From NCBI GenBank assembly GCA_003024175.1, contig MDYQ01000265.1, positions 1 to 35,100 on the forward strand: a stretch of DNA of 35,100 nucleotides, given 5' to 3'. How positions within the stretch are numbered: the first letter of the stretch is position 1; the number at the start of each line of letters is the position of its first letter. The notes below the pieces were generated by a model. That model ran no database searches. It saw only the letters and a list, made by a program, of their open reading frames with translations, and was not told the origin of the DNA. Both the position numbers and the translations under genes were made by a program. The stretch comes from Planoprotostelium fungivorum. Lineage: Eukaryota; Evosea; Variosea; Cavosteliida; Cavosteliaceae. This document shows positions 1 through 9,616 of the stretch, in pieces.

Positions 1-225
1 TGCCCGTTCTGGGTCCTCTTCAATCGAGACACGAAAGACATCAGACAGCAGATCTCGCGATGTGACCTGCGTTTCCCTCCATTCGCGTGGGCGGGAAAAT
101 CACAAGAGAGCGTGGACTTTATCAGAGATGTGCTGGTGCCCGATGTGGACAAGAGAAAGACAGCTGCAGAGCTACTGGGGCATCCTTGGTTGAATCTAGA
201 AGAGAAGACGGAGGAAGCGGATTGA
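1..225 (+). CDS. Protein kinase, C-terminal end only (CAMK-like)
   Basis: The window opens inside this gene. The 74 visible residues are the last part of a Ser/Thr kinase catalytic domain. They include FPPFAW and ESVDFIRDVLVPDVDKR, matching the 'P.w..iS..akdfI..lL..d...R' stretch of subdomains X-XI with its conserved Arg, and then AAELLGHPWL, the typical 'ta.elL.HpWl' ending of CAMK-type kinases. It stops 11 residues after HPWL, so there is no C-terminal regulatory extension. The catalytic residues lie outside the window, so activity cannot be judged. No intron is seen in this last exon. Kinase membership is firm; the subfamily is inferred from the HPWL ending. Confidence 0.85.
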   Translation, partial: CPFWVLFNRDTKDIRQQISRCDLRFPPFAWAGKSQESVDFIRDVLVPDVDKRKTAAELLGHPWLNLEEKTEEAD

Positions 226-493
226 AATGGAGATAAACGTGTAAATGGATGTAGATGTGACGAGATGTGATGTTATAGACGATGATGATAATGGTCTCCA
301 CACATCGATGAAGGGTATCACCTATTGTATTCAATATTGGTATTTCGTGTCAGCAGTCTGGCACGATCACCGAGGGTTATGACACAAACACATCCGCTTC
401 AGGGTTCGCGATCGAACTTCAATGATGCCTCGGGGCGGATAACATGCGACAACAGTCCAAACCAAAGTATCTCAGGATAGAACAAAGACACAC

Positions 494-1348
494 ATGTGGA
501 ACCCTCTCGGATATTCAGCTGTTCAAGGACAAGACATCACATCGGGTTTCAACTTGTGGCGATTGGTGTCTCTCGTGTGGGCCGTCACAGCACTGGTGTG
601 TCTTTGTGTCGGGTGCAATGGATGACATATAATCAGTTGATGGGTGTCACATCTTTTGCATGTGCACAAGAGGGGGAGCTGGCATGGCCGTATGAGCTCG
701 GCGTGGGATCAGCAGGTATGTTCTACGCGGGCCTCGGATTCTTTGGTATCGTGGCCATTCTAACTAAGAGAAGCCACACAGTTGTATCGGTGAGCGTGCA
801 TACATGTTCTACGAGAAACTCACCGTGATGACAGTACTGCACGGCCGTCGTCGCTGTGATGACAGCAGTGACGATCTATTACTTGTACAGGACGATCGTT
901 CGTGATCACAAAGTGTTGAGGCCACTCCTCTGTACTTTAGCCATGGCAGCTGTTTGTGTGAGCATCTGATGGAAATTCGAACGCGGCTGATCATCACAAT
1001 CAGACTCTATGGACGGTGTGCAATTATACGTATCTGATGTTGCTGAAGAAGATGGAACAATTGGCTGCCACCGACGTAGAGGCGGTGAGAAGAGCAGTCG
1101 ACATGAGCTGGACTGATGGATGTTCAGACTCGTCAGCATGAGATGAATTCAGTCGGTCCTGCCTCAATCACAACCTCCTCCTCAGGTACGTCAATCATCC
1201 AAGATCAGTGCTGAATGTGACAGTACCACATCAACAGCTCCAACATCCAACGTTGCCCGCACACTTACAGAACGCACCCAGTGGTTACGATAGAGGGATC
1301 ATTTCTTCACAGTACATCGTGAACCCCCAGCAGCAAGGTTTCAGATGA
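494..1348 (+). CDS. Four-helix membrane protein of unknown function
   Basis: Six exons join to a 217-residue protein: 494-607, 637-789, 835-957, 1004-1084, 1128-1185 and 1224-1348. Introns are 29-46 nt long. Four hydrophobic segments are visible: one around VSLVWAVTALVC, then GMFYAGLGFFGIVAIL, CTAVVAVMTAVTIYYLY and LRPLLCTLAMAAVC. A polar tail follows that is rich in Gln and Pro and ends in NPQQQGFR. The first intron, only 29 nt, lies inside the first membrane segment. I do not recognise a family. The arrangement is tetraspan-like, but there is no CCG motif or large Cys-rich loop, so it is not a classical tetraspanin. The tail exons (1128 onward) are less certain than the membrane exons because no conserved motif anchors them. 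Confidence 0.6.
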
Positions 1349-1543
1349 TCACCCTATAACACATCCATCAGGGCTAAAAGAGTAGATTGATAAAGAATTG
1401 GATGTTGATATCGTTCATCAGGGCATGATGCGATGATCACACCACGTTCATGGATGAATTGTAGATCTGTCAATCACCCGTTCAGAGAAACACGTTCTCC
1501 TCCAGAATCATCATCAGAACGATCGAACGCTGACATTCTAAAT

Positions 1544-2437
1544 ATGAAAACCTTTCCCTATAATATCCCACCAACCGATGACAACTGTTACATCACCATC
1601 ATTCGACATGGAGAGACAGAGGATAACATCAGGGGGATCATACAAGGACAGAAAGACACTGACCTGAATGAAAAAGGTGAGTCAGATGTGCTATAGACAA
1701 TGGATGGTTGATGATGTGTGTAGGATTTGCACAGGCCAGACTCGTTGCAGACAGAATACAAGGGGAACGAGTTGACCTCATCATAAGCAGTGACCTGAAG
1801 AGGGCCAGAGACACAGCCAAAATCATCCACGAGAGACATCCCAATGCAGAATTCAGGATCGATCCCAGGATCAGAGAAAAGGTATACACCATTCCTCCAC
1901 TCTCACCCTCACACGAATCATTATCGAATGGTGTTGACATCATAGCAACAGATTGATTTTATTTCAGGCTTTTGGACCTGAATTAGAAGGCCGTAATTGG
2001 AACGACATCCAAAGGATGTTGCTCACCTCTGGAACTCACTTTGATGATTACGGAGAGCCAGAGACACAAGTCATCGAGAGGTTGTCTTCCATCTATCACG
2101 AGTCCATCGATAAGGCCACTTCCTCTGATTCTCCCCTGCACATCGTCTTTGTCAGCCATGGAGGCGCCATCAGCAGGTGATCGATCGAAAATGAAGATCG
2201 CGATGTGATACCGATGACAGATTACTCAAGTGGGTCGCAAGACAATCGGGCCAACCAGTTGAAGGTCCAAAGTTAGGCAACACGTGCGTGTCTCGCATCA
2301 TGGTGAAGAAAGAGGACGGGAAGAGGGTGGGGAGGATCGTGGAGAGAGCAGATACGAGACACCTGCAGGAAGATCGAGAAGCGAGGAAGTTGGCCGATAA
2401 TGTCGATGAGAAATTAGAAGATAAGCTGACGAAATAG
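1544..2437 (+). CDS. Histidine phosphatase / phosphoglycerate-mutase family enzyme
   Basis: Four exons (1544-1676, 1724-1881, 1968-2176, 2221-2437) join to 238 residues. The RHGE motif at residues 21-24 carries the phospho-accepting His, and a second His sits in VSHGG at about residue 161. Between them are LNEKG.AQA and [11 protein letters not shown], which are characteristic of the dPGM/phosphatase branch of the histidine phosphatase superfamily. Members of this branch hydrolyse or transfer phosphate on sugar phosphates and related small molecules in the cytosol. The substrate cannot be told from sequence. It could be a cofactor-dependent mutase, a fructose-2,6-bisphosphatase/TIGAR-like enzyme or a broad phosphatase. 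The C-terminus is basic and charged. No targeting signal is evident. The gene is tail-to-tail with the P450 relic, with a 24-base overlap. Confidence 0.85.
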
Positions 2438-3059
2438 ATAACGGTGGTGTTCGTGTGATGATCGGTGCATCACTGTTTCTCTTCTCACTATACTCGTGCC
2501 GCGATGAGGGATCATGAGTACTGTGCCCTTGGGTATGTCGTAGCCACACAGGACGTCGTCTTTCTGGGCCTGACGGCTGGTCGATGGAACCGGAGAATCG
2601 AGGCGGAGGACTTCTCGTGTGACGGCGGTGAGGTAGGGGAGCGAGTTGATCTCGTCGTAAGAGAGATCTCTGTCTTCAGGGAAAGCCTGCGAAGGCATGT
2701 CAACCGATGAGTGTGATGATGACGATCGGAACATCGATGATCACCTCGAGTAACTCTCGTCTCAATTTGTCTTGCACTTGAGGATTCTCTGCCAACCTCT
2801 GGAGTGTCCAAGTGAGAGAAGTAGAAGTAGTCTCGTGTCCGGCGGCCAAGAAGGTCAAGCACTGGTCCGTGATCTCTTTGTCGTTGAGAGGATCTTCACT
2901 GCCCAGATTGTCTCTCACGAGAACGCTCAGAATGTCCTTCTTCTCTGACCGATTCATCTCTGATCTTTTCTCCTCCAGCAGCCTCTGCGTGATGACTNTC
3001 ACACGATGACCTTGATCCGTAATGATCGCGTCTTCTGTCAAGGAGGAGAACTCCAGCAC
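2414..3059 (-). pseudogene. Cytochrome P450 fragment (I-helix to K-helix)
   Basis: On the minus strand this stretch encodes the I-helix oxygen-binding motif AGHETTS within LTFLAAGHETTSTSLTW. A 58-nt intron-like gap (about 2700-2760) follows, and then the K-helix ExxR motif in [16 protein letters not shown] and [10 protein letters not shown]. Those are the middle and late parts of a microsomal-type P450 monooxygenase. The roughly 290 N-terminal residues are missing. Just after [10 protein letters not shown] the reading departs from the family, so there is no heme-binding Cys loop. The fragment is wedged between two intact genes on the other strand. Its 3' end overlaps the mutase gene, and its apparent 5' exon would overlap the DAHP synthase start. 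The only ambiguous base of the window (N at 2998) is inside it. It is best read as a relic. An assembly collapse of a longer gene is possible. Confidence 0.7.
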
Positions 3060-3127
3060 GGAAAAATGAAAATTTTCCGTTCTGTGTCAATCTCACCTTT
3101 CATCACAGACAGCAACCGAACAGCAGC

Positions 3128-5061
3128 ATGGACCCAACAGCAACTCAAGGACATTCTAAAGAATGGTCTCCAGAGTCCTGGAAGACCTTCCCCATCAAGC
3201 AGCAACCAGATTATGCAGACCCTGAGGCAGTTAAGAAGGCCGTTTCCAAGGTCAAGAGAGCTCATCCATGTGACAACGTCTGAATCTTAACTTCAGGTAC
3301 GTCAGCTGCCTCCCCTCGTCCATCATAAAGAGATCCGGTCTCTCAAAAATTACCTGGCGAAAGCAGCTCAAGGAAAGGCCTTTCTCCTGCAGGTGATTCA
3401 TCGAATGAAGCATGATTTCACATGGTGACGTGGAATGATAGGGAGGCGATTGTGCTGAGAGATTCATCGATTGCTCTCAGAAACCGATAGAGGACAAGTT
3501 CAAGATATTATTGCAGATGTCTCTCGTCATCATCTATGGTGCTCGTGTGCCAGGTGATCATTCGACATCATTCGGTCGCTGACAGACGACAGTCGTTCGC
3601 CTTGCCAGAATGGCTGGTCAGTTTGCCAAGCCCAGAACATCAAACTACGAGACAGTCAACGGCAACAGGGTGATGCATTCCACCATCCACCATCGTCTGA
3701 CCCCATCAGATCCCATCATTCAAAGGCGACAACATCAACGATTACGACATCTCGAAGAGAGAGCCCGACCCAGACAGGTGCGTCATCCTCTACATCTCCT
3801 CCCGATGTGAACACGCGCAGGATGGTCCAAGCGTACTTCCACTCCGCAGCCACTCTCAACTACATTCGAGCTATGATCTCTGGTGGTGTCGCTGATCTAC
3901 ACAATCCAAGAGCCTGGATATTGGACCACGTGAAGGAGGACGCTACGTACGTAACTCGAAATCTCCATCGATTCTCCATCCTTTCCACGCCTGACGATGT
4001 GTTGTAGGAGGAGAGAGTACGAGACTATGATCGAGCAGATCACGGACAACATCAGCTTCTTCGATCTGCTGCATGATCATCGACAAGATGAGAATCTGAG
4101 TAAGGTCGAGTTCTTCACATCTCACGAGGGATTACTGTTGGAGTTTGAATCTGCTCTGACAAAACAGATTGGAGGTGAACATCTCATCTGTTCATCATCA
4201 CGTGTTGACTCTAGATAGGCAAGCACTACAACCTGGGTGCTCACTTCTTGTGGATCGGTGATAGAACGAGAGACATCGATGGAGCTCACGTCGAATACTT
4301 CAGAGGGTACTTTATTCTACTTTATTCTCCTCTCATACTTCTCGCTGTCCATCATCATCATCTGCAAGTCTATCATCATCACACGTGAAGAAGAGACTCA
4401 TCGACGCAGTATCGCCAACCCTATCGGCATCAAGCTGGGCCCCACGAGCGAGCCCGACATCATCATCAAGCTGATCCACCTTCTCAACCCCGACAAAGAA
4501 GAGGGCAAGTTAACACTCATCACTCGCTACGGTGCAGACCAAGTCGAGAAACTTCTCCCCATCCACATCCAAGCCGCAAAATCGACAGGTGGTCATATTC
4601 TTCATCATCACGATGGATGACCCTGTGCTGCAGGTGTGCCCGTTCTGTGGATCTGTGACCCTTGTCACGGCAACACGGAGACATCACCTAGTGGTGTGAA
4701 GACCAGGAACGTAGAGAGGATGTCTTTAGAGCTCATTCGCACATTCCAGATCCATCAGAAGGTGATCTCATCGTCCTTCAAAGATCATCGTAATTATCAT
4801 CATCGACACGGACCATGAGAGGGAACCTAAAGATGAATTCAGGAAGGAAGTCGATTGGGAGGAGTCCACCTCGAGATGACGGGAGACAATGTGACCGAGT
4901 GCATCGGGGGTTCCATCCATCTCGATCATCCCGACCTGACACGAAATTACGAGACCTTCTGCGACCCCAGACTCAATTACACGCAGTCTCTAGACATTGC
5001 CTTCACCATCTCTCAACATTTGAAAGAGAAGAACGTTGCGATGAGAAAGATGACACAGTAA
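3128..5061 (+). CDS. DHS: Class II DAHP synthase (3-deoxy-D-arabino-heptulosonate 7-phosphate synthase)
   Basis: Eleven exons join to 466 residues, the usual length of the plant/mycobacterial class II family. Exon ends: 3128-3277, 3306-3392, 3442-3553, 3593-3669, 3710-3777, 3821-3946, 4008-4174, 4219-4306, 4410-4588, 4634-4761, 4843-5061. The enzyme condenses phosphoenolpyruvate with erythrose 4-phosphate, the entry step to chorismate and the aromatic amino acids. Family hallmarks in order: [68 protein letters not shown] and CDPRLN. The four metal ligands known for the family (Cys of GGDC, His of DPCHGN, Glu of HLEMTG, Asp of CDPRLN) are all present. There is no N-terminal extension of plastid length, so it is probably cytosolic. 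The first intron is only 28 nt. Confidence 0.95.
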
Positions 5062-5067
5062 AATAAA
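5062..5067 (+). terminator. AATAAA directly after the DAHP synthase stop
   Basis: A perfect AATAAA begins at the base after the TAA stop. The 127 bases from here to the convergent MYB stop codon hold no other feature. Use of this hexamer as the poly(A) signal is an inference. Confidence 0.4.
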
Positions 5068-5188
5068 ACAAACCATTTTATATATCGGCTCTCCGTCCAT
5101 CACCCTCCATCACGATGGATGACTCTATCTACATGTGCCGTCGACTCTTCACAGAGGACGCTGATTCTTTCCAGGTATAAATAACAGT

Positions 5189-6221
5189 CTAGACGGCGAC
5201 CTCCCATTGATCCGTAAAGCAGATGGCATGATTGACCGGCGATGCCAGAGACTCTGTGAAGTCAAAGACCTTCTCTTCGATGTAGCTGGACAGTTCATGA
5301 TAGTGACAGATCGGTTGGATCTCATACTTGATGTCCTCGCACACTGGCAGTGAGTCATCCTCTTTAAAGTCCTCATCTGTAAGAGGTGAGAAGGTGCATG
5401 CGGAAGGGATGACTCACTCAGGTCGAAAGAGAAGTCGTCTGGAAAGAAGAGGCTCTCTGTTGCTGGGAGGTAGAGATCTGGATCGGCCTTGACGACACAT
5501 ACAGACGTCTTCTCAACGACAACCTTGGCCATGCGTGGCTTGGTAGATATCTCTGCCTTCCTCTTTCTCTTGATCCTCTTCTTCTCCATCTCTTCATATG
5601 CCGGCTCTTCATCGGAGGTCGTGTCTAACATGGAGTCCATCATGGGAGGAGGCACGTGGATCGTGTTGCTTGAGCGGTAGATATTCCCGGAGCTGTTGAC
5701 CTTCCTCTTTAATGTCGAATTCCAATGGTTCTTGACTGCATTAGAAGGCCTCCCTTGCAGCATCTTGGCGATGTCGGCCCACTTGTTGCCTATCGAGTTG
5801 TGTGCAGAGATAATGATACTGTCTTCCTGCGCCGTCCAGGGATTCTTGTTGATCTCCGGGTCCAGATGGTTGTACCAGCGCTCTCTACATTGTTTTCCGA
5901 TCCTTCCACTGAGTCGATTCGCAATGGTGGACCAGTTCTTAGGACCTAGATCACGAACCAATTGGGAGAGCATCTCATCTTCCTGAATGATGGTGAGGAG
6001 AGAAGGCAGGTATGGGCTCACCTCTTTCGTCCACGCTCCCTTTACGAGGTGCTGTTCTATTCCCTTCGTCCACGCTCCCTTGTGTCTACCTTCCATCATG
6101 TCTGTGAACTGTCTCCAGCCTTTCTGTCTCTTGGCCGAAGGCTCATGTTTCTGCGCGAATCAATCTCCATGCTGCCTCCTCCTCGTCGTCCCACCTCTTC
6201 ATTGTCTCCTCGATTCTTCAT
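5189..6221 (-). CDS. MYB transcription factor (R2R3, with an R1-like remnant)
   Basis: Four exons are read on the minus strand: 6221-6195, 6150-6022, 5982-5418 and 5376-5189, giving 302 residues. The core is two complete MYB repeats. R2 is KGAWTKEEDE...[28 protein letters not shown]3 is [11 protein letters not shown]...[25 protein letters not shown]. Both have the regular Trp spacing and the recognition helices of the animal c-MYB/plant 3R-MYB type. Before R2 lies [12 protein letters not shown], like the second half of an R1 repeat, followed by a second KGAWTK copy. A basic stretch (KKRIKRKRK) after R3 is a likely nuclear signal, and the tail is acidic. It probably acts in the nucleus on cell-cycle genes, by analogy with 3R-MYBs. 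The start is uncertain: ATGs at 6202 and 6099 are alternatives, and the small first exon is the weakest part. Confidence 0.85.
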
Positions 6222-6306
6222 CGATGCTCTTGTCTGTATAAGTAAAGAGTCTGTGTTCCTGTCGTGGGGTCTGGTGATTTAAGAATGCGGATTCGACTCG
6301 TTGGCG

Positions 6307-6468
6307 TTTCAACGGCTAGTCTGGGCGGGAAACAAACGGGAGAGAGACTTGACCGTTGTTTGCAGCTCCTGTCTCAGCCAGGCTCCCGCGTTGTAATTGA
6401 AATCTTTCCTTCAAGGAGAGAAATGTCGACACCGGGCCAACTTTCGCCCGAGAAAATTTGGCGGGAAA
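6307..6468. promoter_or_regulatory. E2F-like and MYB-binding-like sites upstream of the MYB gene
   Basis: TTTGGCGGGAAA at 6457-6468 matches the textbook E2F consensus. GGGCGGGAAAC at 6323-6333 is a second E2F-like core. Between and beside them are three YAACGG-type MYB cores: CAACGG at 6310-6315, AAACGG at 6334-6339, and CAACGG on the minus strand at 6353-6358. The first sits in TTTCAACGGCTA, one mismatch from the mitosis-specific activator element bound by 3R-MYBs. All lie 86-250 bases upstream of the MYB start. Binding and function are inferred from the motifs alone. Confidence 0.45.
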
Positions 6469-6539
6469 CGTCCGATTGGGCGAAGGTTCCTCGGCTTCTC
6501 TTACGGTGTAAGGAACGTCGACAGGATGCGGCCTGATGT

Positions 6540-7242
6540 TTGAAATATCGGCAGTTACGGGCTTGGAGCGTGTTAAGGGCTACGATTCAAGTTGAATGTT
6601 TTTAATGGGAGACATGTGATCTTCTACATTTGTTTCGAAATGTTCTTCTTGATGAGAGAGATAGCAGCTGGGACCGGTCCACATGAGACGACAATTCCGT
6701 GAGTGAAAGCGATTACAGATGCTCGAAATGTACGTGTTTCATTCATATGATCGAGGCCATTGTGAGCAGAGCTTTCGAGCTAGATGTTATATCCAGACCT
6801 CTGATGATTTGAATCACAACCGAAAACAACGAGTAACAGCAGCTCGGAGGTTCGTAATTAATCATCCAATCATATTTGGAAGCTGTCAGCTTCGCTCTTA
6901 TTCCTCCATCGTTGCAGAGAAGCTTCGAGTGGATCGTTCAGAGTGCTGCACTATATCAGACATGAAGATTTACAGACAAAAGATCATTGAGACACCTTGT
7001 AATACGAAATGAGGAGACATCTTGTTTTTGTTGTTGCTATGTGCTTTTGTCATAAGCTTTTTGTCTGTGGATGGGGTTTCAAGAAGATGTGCGTATACTA
7101 TGTCGTATTTCCGTACGATATTCATTTCGCATCTTCCATTTCCTGTGATCCATGGAATGGGAGTGGAAGATGATGTTCACGGCTCAGGTATCAACACAGT
7201 CTCTCACACTTCGACATCTTCTTCTGTAACATACCCCACGTC
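6540..7242. other. Gene-poor stretch between the MYB and secreted-protein genes
   Basis: I see no supported gene here. The base composition is more AT-rich than the neighbouring exons. One 97-codon ATG-less-certain frame (6719-7012, plus) has no recognisable domain, no hydrophobic pattern and no flanking introns, so I do not call it. The stretch could hold the promoter and 5' leader of the secreted-protein gene at 7243. Confidence 0.3.
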
Positions 7243-7998
7243 ATGAAAACATTTACCATCTTTGCGATCATCGCCCTGGCATGTGCCGCCACCGCATGCA
7301 CCACGTGTAATGATACTTCCGCTCTAGGCTCCCTCTTAGGTTCCATTTTCAATGCCCTACTCAGTGTCAAGGGTATCACCGTATCTGCTGCCTACACTAG
7401 CAACGTCTACATCCACGCCGACATCAGCACTAACATCGCCATCGACCTCTCCATCGCAGGTACCCGACACCATCTCCTCACCTTCTCACATCGACAGGTT
7501 CTATCTCTCCCCTTTCCTCTCTGATCGGCTCTATCCTCCCTCTGTCCTCCATCATCAACACCGTCCAGCCGTCGGCCACCGTCTTGAACATCCAGACGAC
7601 TGCCGATGTGAAAGTCAGCGTCACCACCTTCACCGATGTCTCTCTCGCTCTTCCTCTTGGCTACGCCCTCGTCAACAGCTCTTCTCACCTCTTAGACGCT
7701 GATGTGAAGGTTGGATTCACCATCGCCCTCTCTGCCGACGTCGATGCCACTGCCTCTATCGTCACACCCGCTCTGAACTGGAACGGCGATGCCAACCAGG
7801 TCGGTCTGTTGAAGGTGACGGACAATGTGAAAATGAAGAAGTGGATGAGCTGAACGAGTGCAGGTCAACAAGGACAACTCCTTCGCACCCGTGGCATGTG
7901 TTTGGAACGCCAACACAGGAAGAATCATCGCCAACTTGGGAGCTGATGCCGGCATCGCAGGTACTTACCTCTTTGTTGGTGTGACCGCTTCCCTCTAA
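7243..7998 (+). CDS. Secreted protein of unknown function
   Basis: Three exons (7243-7459, 7498-7826, 7864-7998) join to 226 residues. The N-terminus is a clear signal peptide: MKTFTIFAIIALACAATAC, a Lys followed by a hydrophobic core and small residues at the probable cleavage site. The mature protein is rich in Ala, Ser, Thr, Val and Asp with alternating patterns such as TADVKVSVTTFTDVSLAL and ADVDATASIV. These suggest a beta-rich extracellular fold. After cleavage only a few Cys remain: a pair near the N-terminus (CTTC) and one near the C-terminus. I do not recognise the family. A role outside the cell, in wall or matrix or in feeding, is only a guess from the signal peptide. Introns are 38 and 37 nt. 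Confidence 0.75.
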
Positions 7999-8104
7999 AC
8001 GAACCAATTCTGTCTGTAACCATAAAAGCAATTGTCTCACATGTCTCAATGTCTCTGCGCGATCGCGAATGTGATGTCGTATTTGTTTTGTCTTTTTTAA
8101 CCAG

Positions 8105-9615
8105 ATGATTCGTCCCATCGTACCATTATTCCGAAACTTGCACAGAAACATGAGTACAACGTCTACCAAGTCCTTTCGATTCGCTGGCATCCAGCTTCAC
8201 GTCACATCGGATAAAGAAGTCAATCTTCGCCACGCTGTCGAGAAGGTTAAAGAGGCATCGAAGAATGGTGCGAGAGTCGTATGTCTCCCAGTGAGTCGTC
8301 ACACGTTCGAAAATGGATGATGTCCAATGTGATCTGATGTCTTGTCAACAGGAGATCTTTAATTCTCCTTATCAGAGTTCCCTCTTTCCTCAATATGCAG
8401 AGGACGTCAGTGATCCATCATCACCCAGTCCTAAAGCCCTCTCTGATGTGGCCAAAGAAGAGAAGATCTACCTCATCGGAGGATCGATACCAGAGAGAGA
8501 GGTATTCTGATCTTACGTATGATGTATCACTTTGAATCACTGACCACATCCAGGCGATCAATGGAGAAGACAAGATCTACAACACGTGTCTCATCTATGG
8601 TCCCGATGGAAAGCTACTCGCCAAGCATCGCAAGGTGAACATCATCCATCTCCTCCACAGATCTGAAGAAGACATCAGGTGCACCTGTTCGACATCGATG
8701 TGCCAGGTAAGATCACGTTCAGAGAATCTGACACGTTAACTGGAGGAAATGATGTCACCGTTTTTCCAACAGGTGATCGTCCATCATGTTCTGTGCTCTA
8801 CACGATGAACGTGAGACTGAATGTCATCAGAGTGGTGTGACATCGGCGTGGGGATATGTTACGACGTGAGTTTGAAACGAACATCACGCATGCAGTCATC
8901 ACCTATTCATCATCACACGTTGATCATCATCCGATGACCATGATCTCTTCACATCCATGCGTCATCGATTGATCTCGATGTCCATCCATCGTCACATCAT
9001 CTGATCATCATCCGTCTCATGACTTCTTACAGATCCGTTTCCCAGAGTTAGCACAGGTTGCCACGTCTAAAGGTGACTCATGAACGTCCATGTGATGCCG
9101 ACCCCCACAGGCAGCAAGATGTTGGTGTATCCGGGGGCATTCAATATGACCACCGGACCAGCACACTGGGAGCTCTTATTACGGTCACGTGCGGTAGACA
9201 ATCAACTCTTTGTTGCAGGAGTAGCGCCAGCGAGAAATCTGGGTGAGAACTTTAAAATACTTTAAATACTTTGAATCGATTCAAAACGCTTCAAAAGACT
9301 TTAAAATCATTTAAAACAGTTTGACAAACTTTAAAATACTTGAAAATGTGACTGATAGTGCAGAATCGTCGTATCATTCGTGGGGACATACGAGTGTGAT
9401 CGAACCGTGGGGAAGTGTTTTATCTACAACAGAAGAGGGCCCTTCCATCGTCTACGCTGACATCGGTGAACTCATCATCATCGTGTTCACATCATCTCGA
9501 CGATCATCACCTGTTGACTGTCAATTCAGATCTAGACAGAGTGGACGACTTTAGAAGCAGCATCCCCACCTTACGACAGAAGAGAAGAGACCTCTACGAA
9601 CTGGTCGAGAAATAA
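8105..9615 (+). CDS. NIT2: Omega-amidase / nitrilase-like hydrolase (NIT2 type)
   Basis: Nine exons (8105-8290, 8352-8501, 8554-8634, 8679-8772, 8831-8865, 9033-9072, 9111-9242, 9364-9465, 9530-9615) join to 301 residues. The nitrilase-superfamily catalytic triad is complete: Glu63 in LPEIFNSPY, Lys139 in KHRKVHLFDID and Cys180 in [33 protein letters not shown] and [12 protein letters not shown] are typical of the NIT2 branch. Known NIT2 enzymes hydrolyse alpha-ketoglutaramate and alpha-ketosuccinamate to the keto acids plus ammonia, closing the glutamine transaminase cycle. A second ATG 45 bases downstream (MSTTSTKSF) could give a cytosolic form. The basic segment before it (PLFRNLHRN) might be a mitochondrial leader. 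The stop is one base from that of the convergent carrier gene. Confidence 0.93.
9243..9363 (+). repeat. AT-rich internally repeated intron in NIT2
   Basis: This 121-nt intron is built from imperfect copies of a short unit like CTTTAAAATACTTT, with variants such as CTTTGAATCGATTC, CTTCAAAAGACTTT and CATTTAAAACAGTTT. It is much longer and more AT-rich than most introns in the window and looks like a locally expanded sequence. Confidence 0.6.
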
Positions 9616-9616
9616 A
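9611..9616 (+). terminator. AATAAA overlapping the NIT2 stop codon
   Basis: AATAAA spans the TAA stop codon (9613-9615). The opposite gene's stop begins at 9617, so a transcript ending downstream of this signal must run antisense into the carrier gene. Use as a poly(A) signal is inferred. Confidence 0.35.

Noticed and set aside
6719-7012. 97-residue plus-strand frame
   Set aside because: No domain, no family motif, no introns and unlike codon use. It may be a chance frame in AT-rich intergenic DNA.
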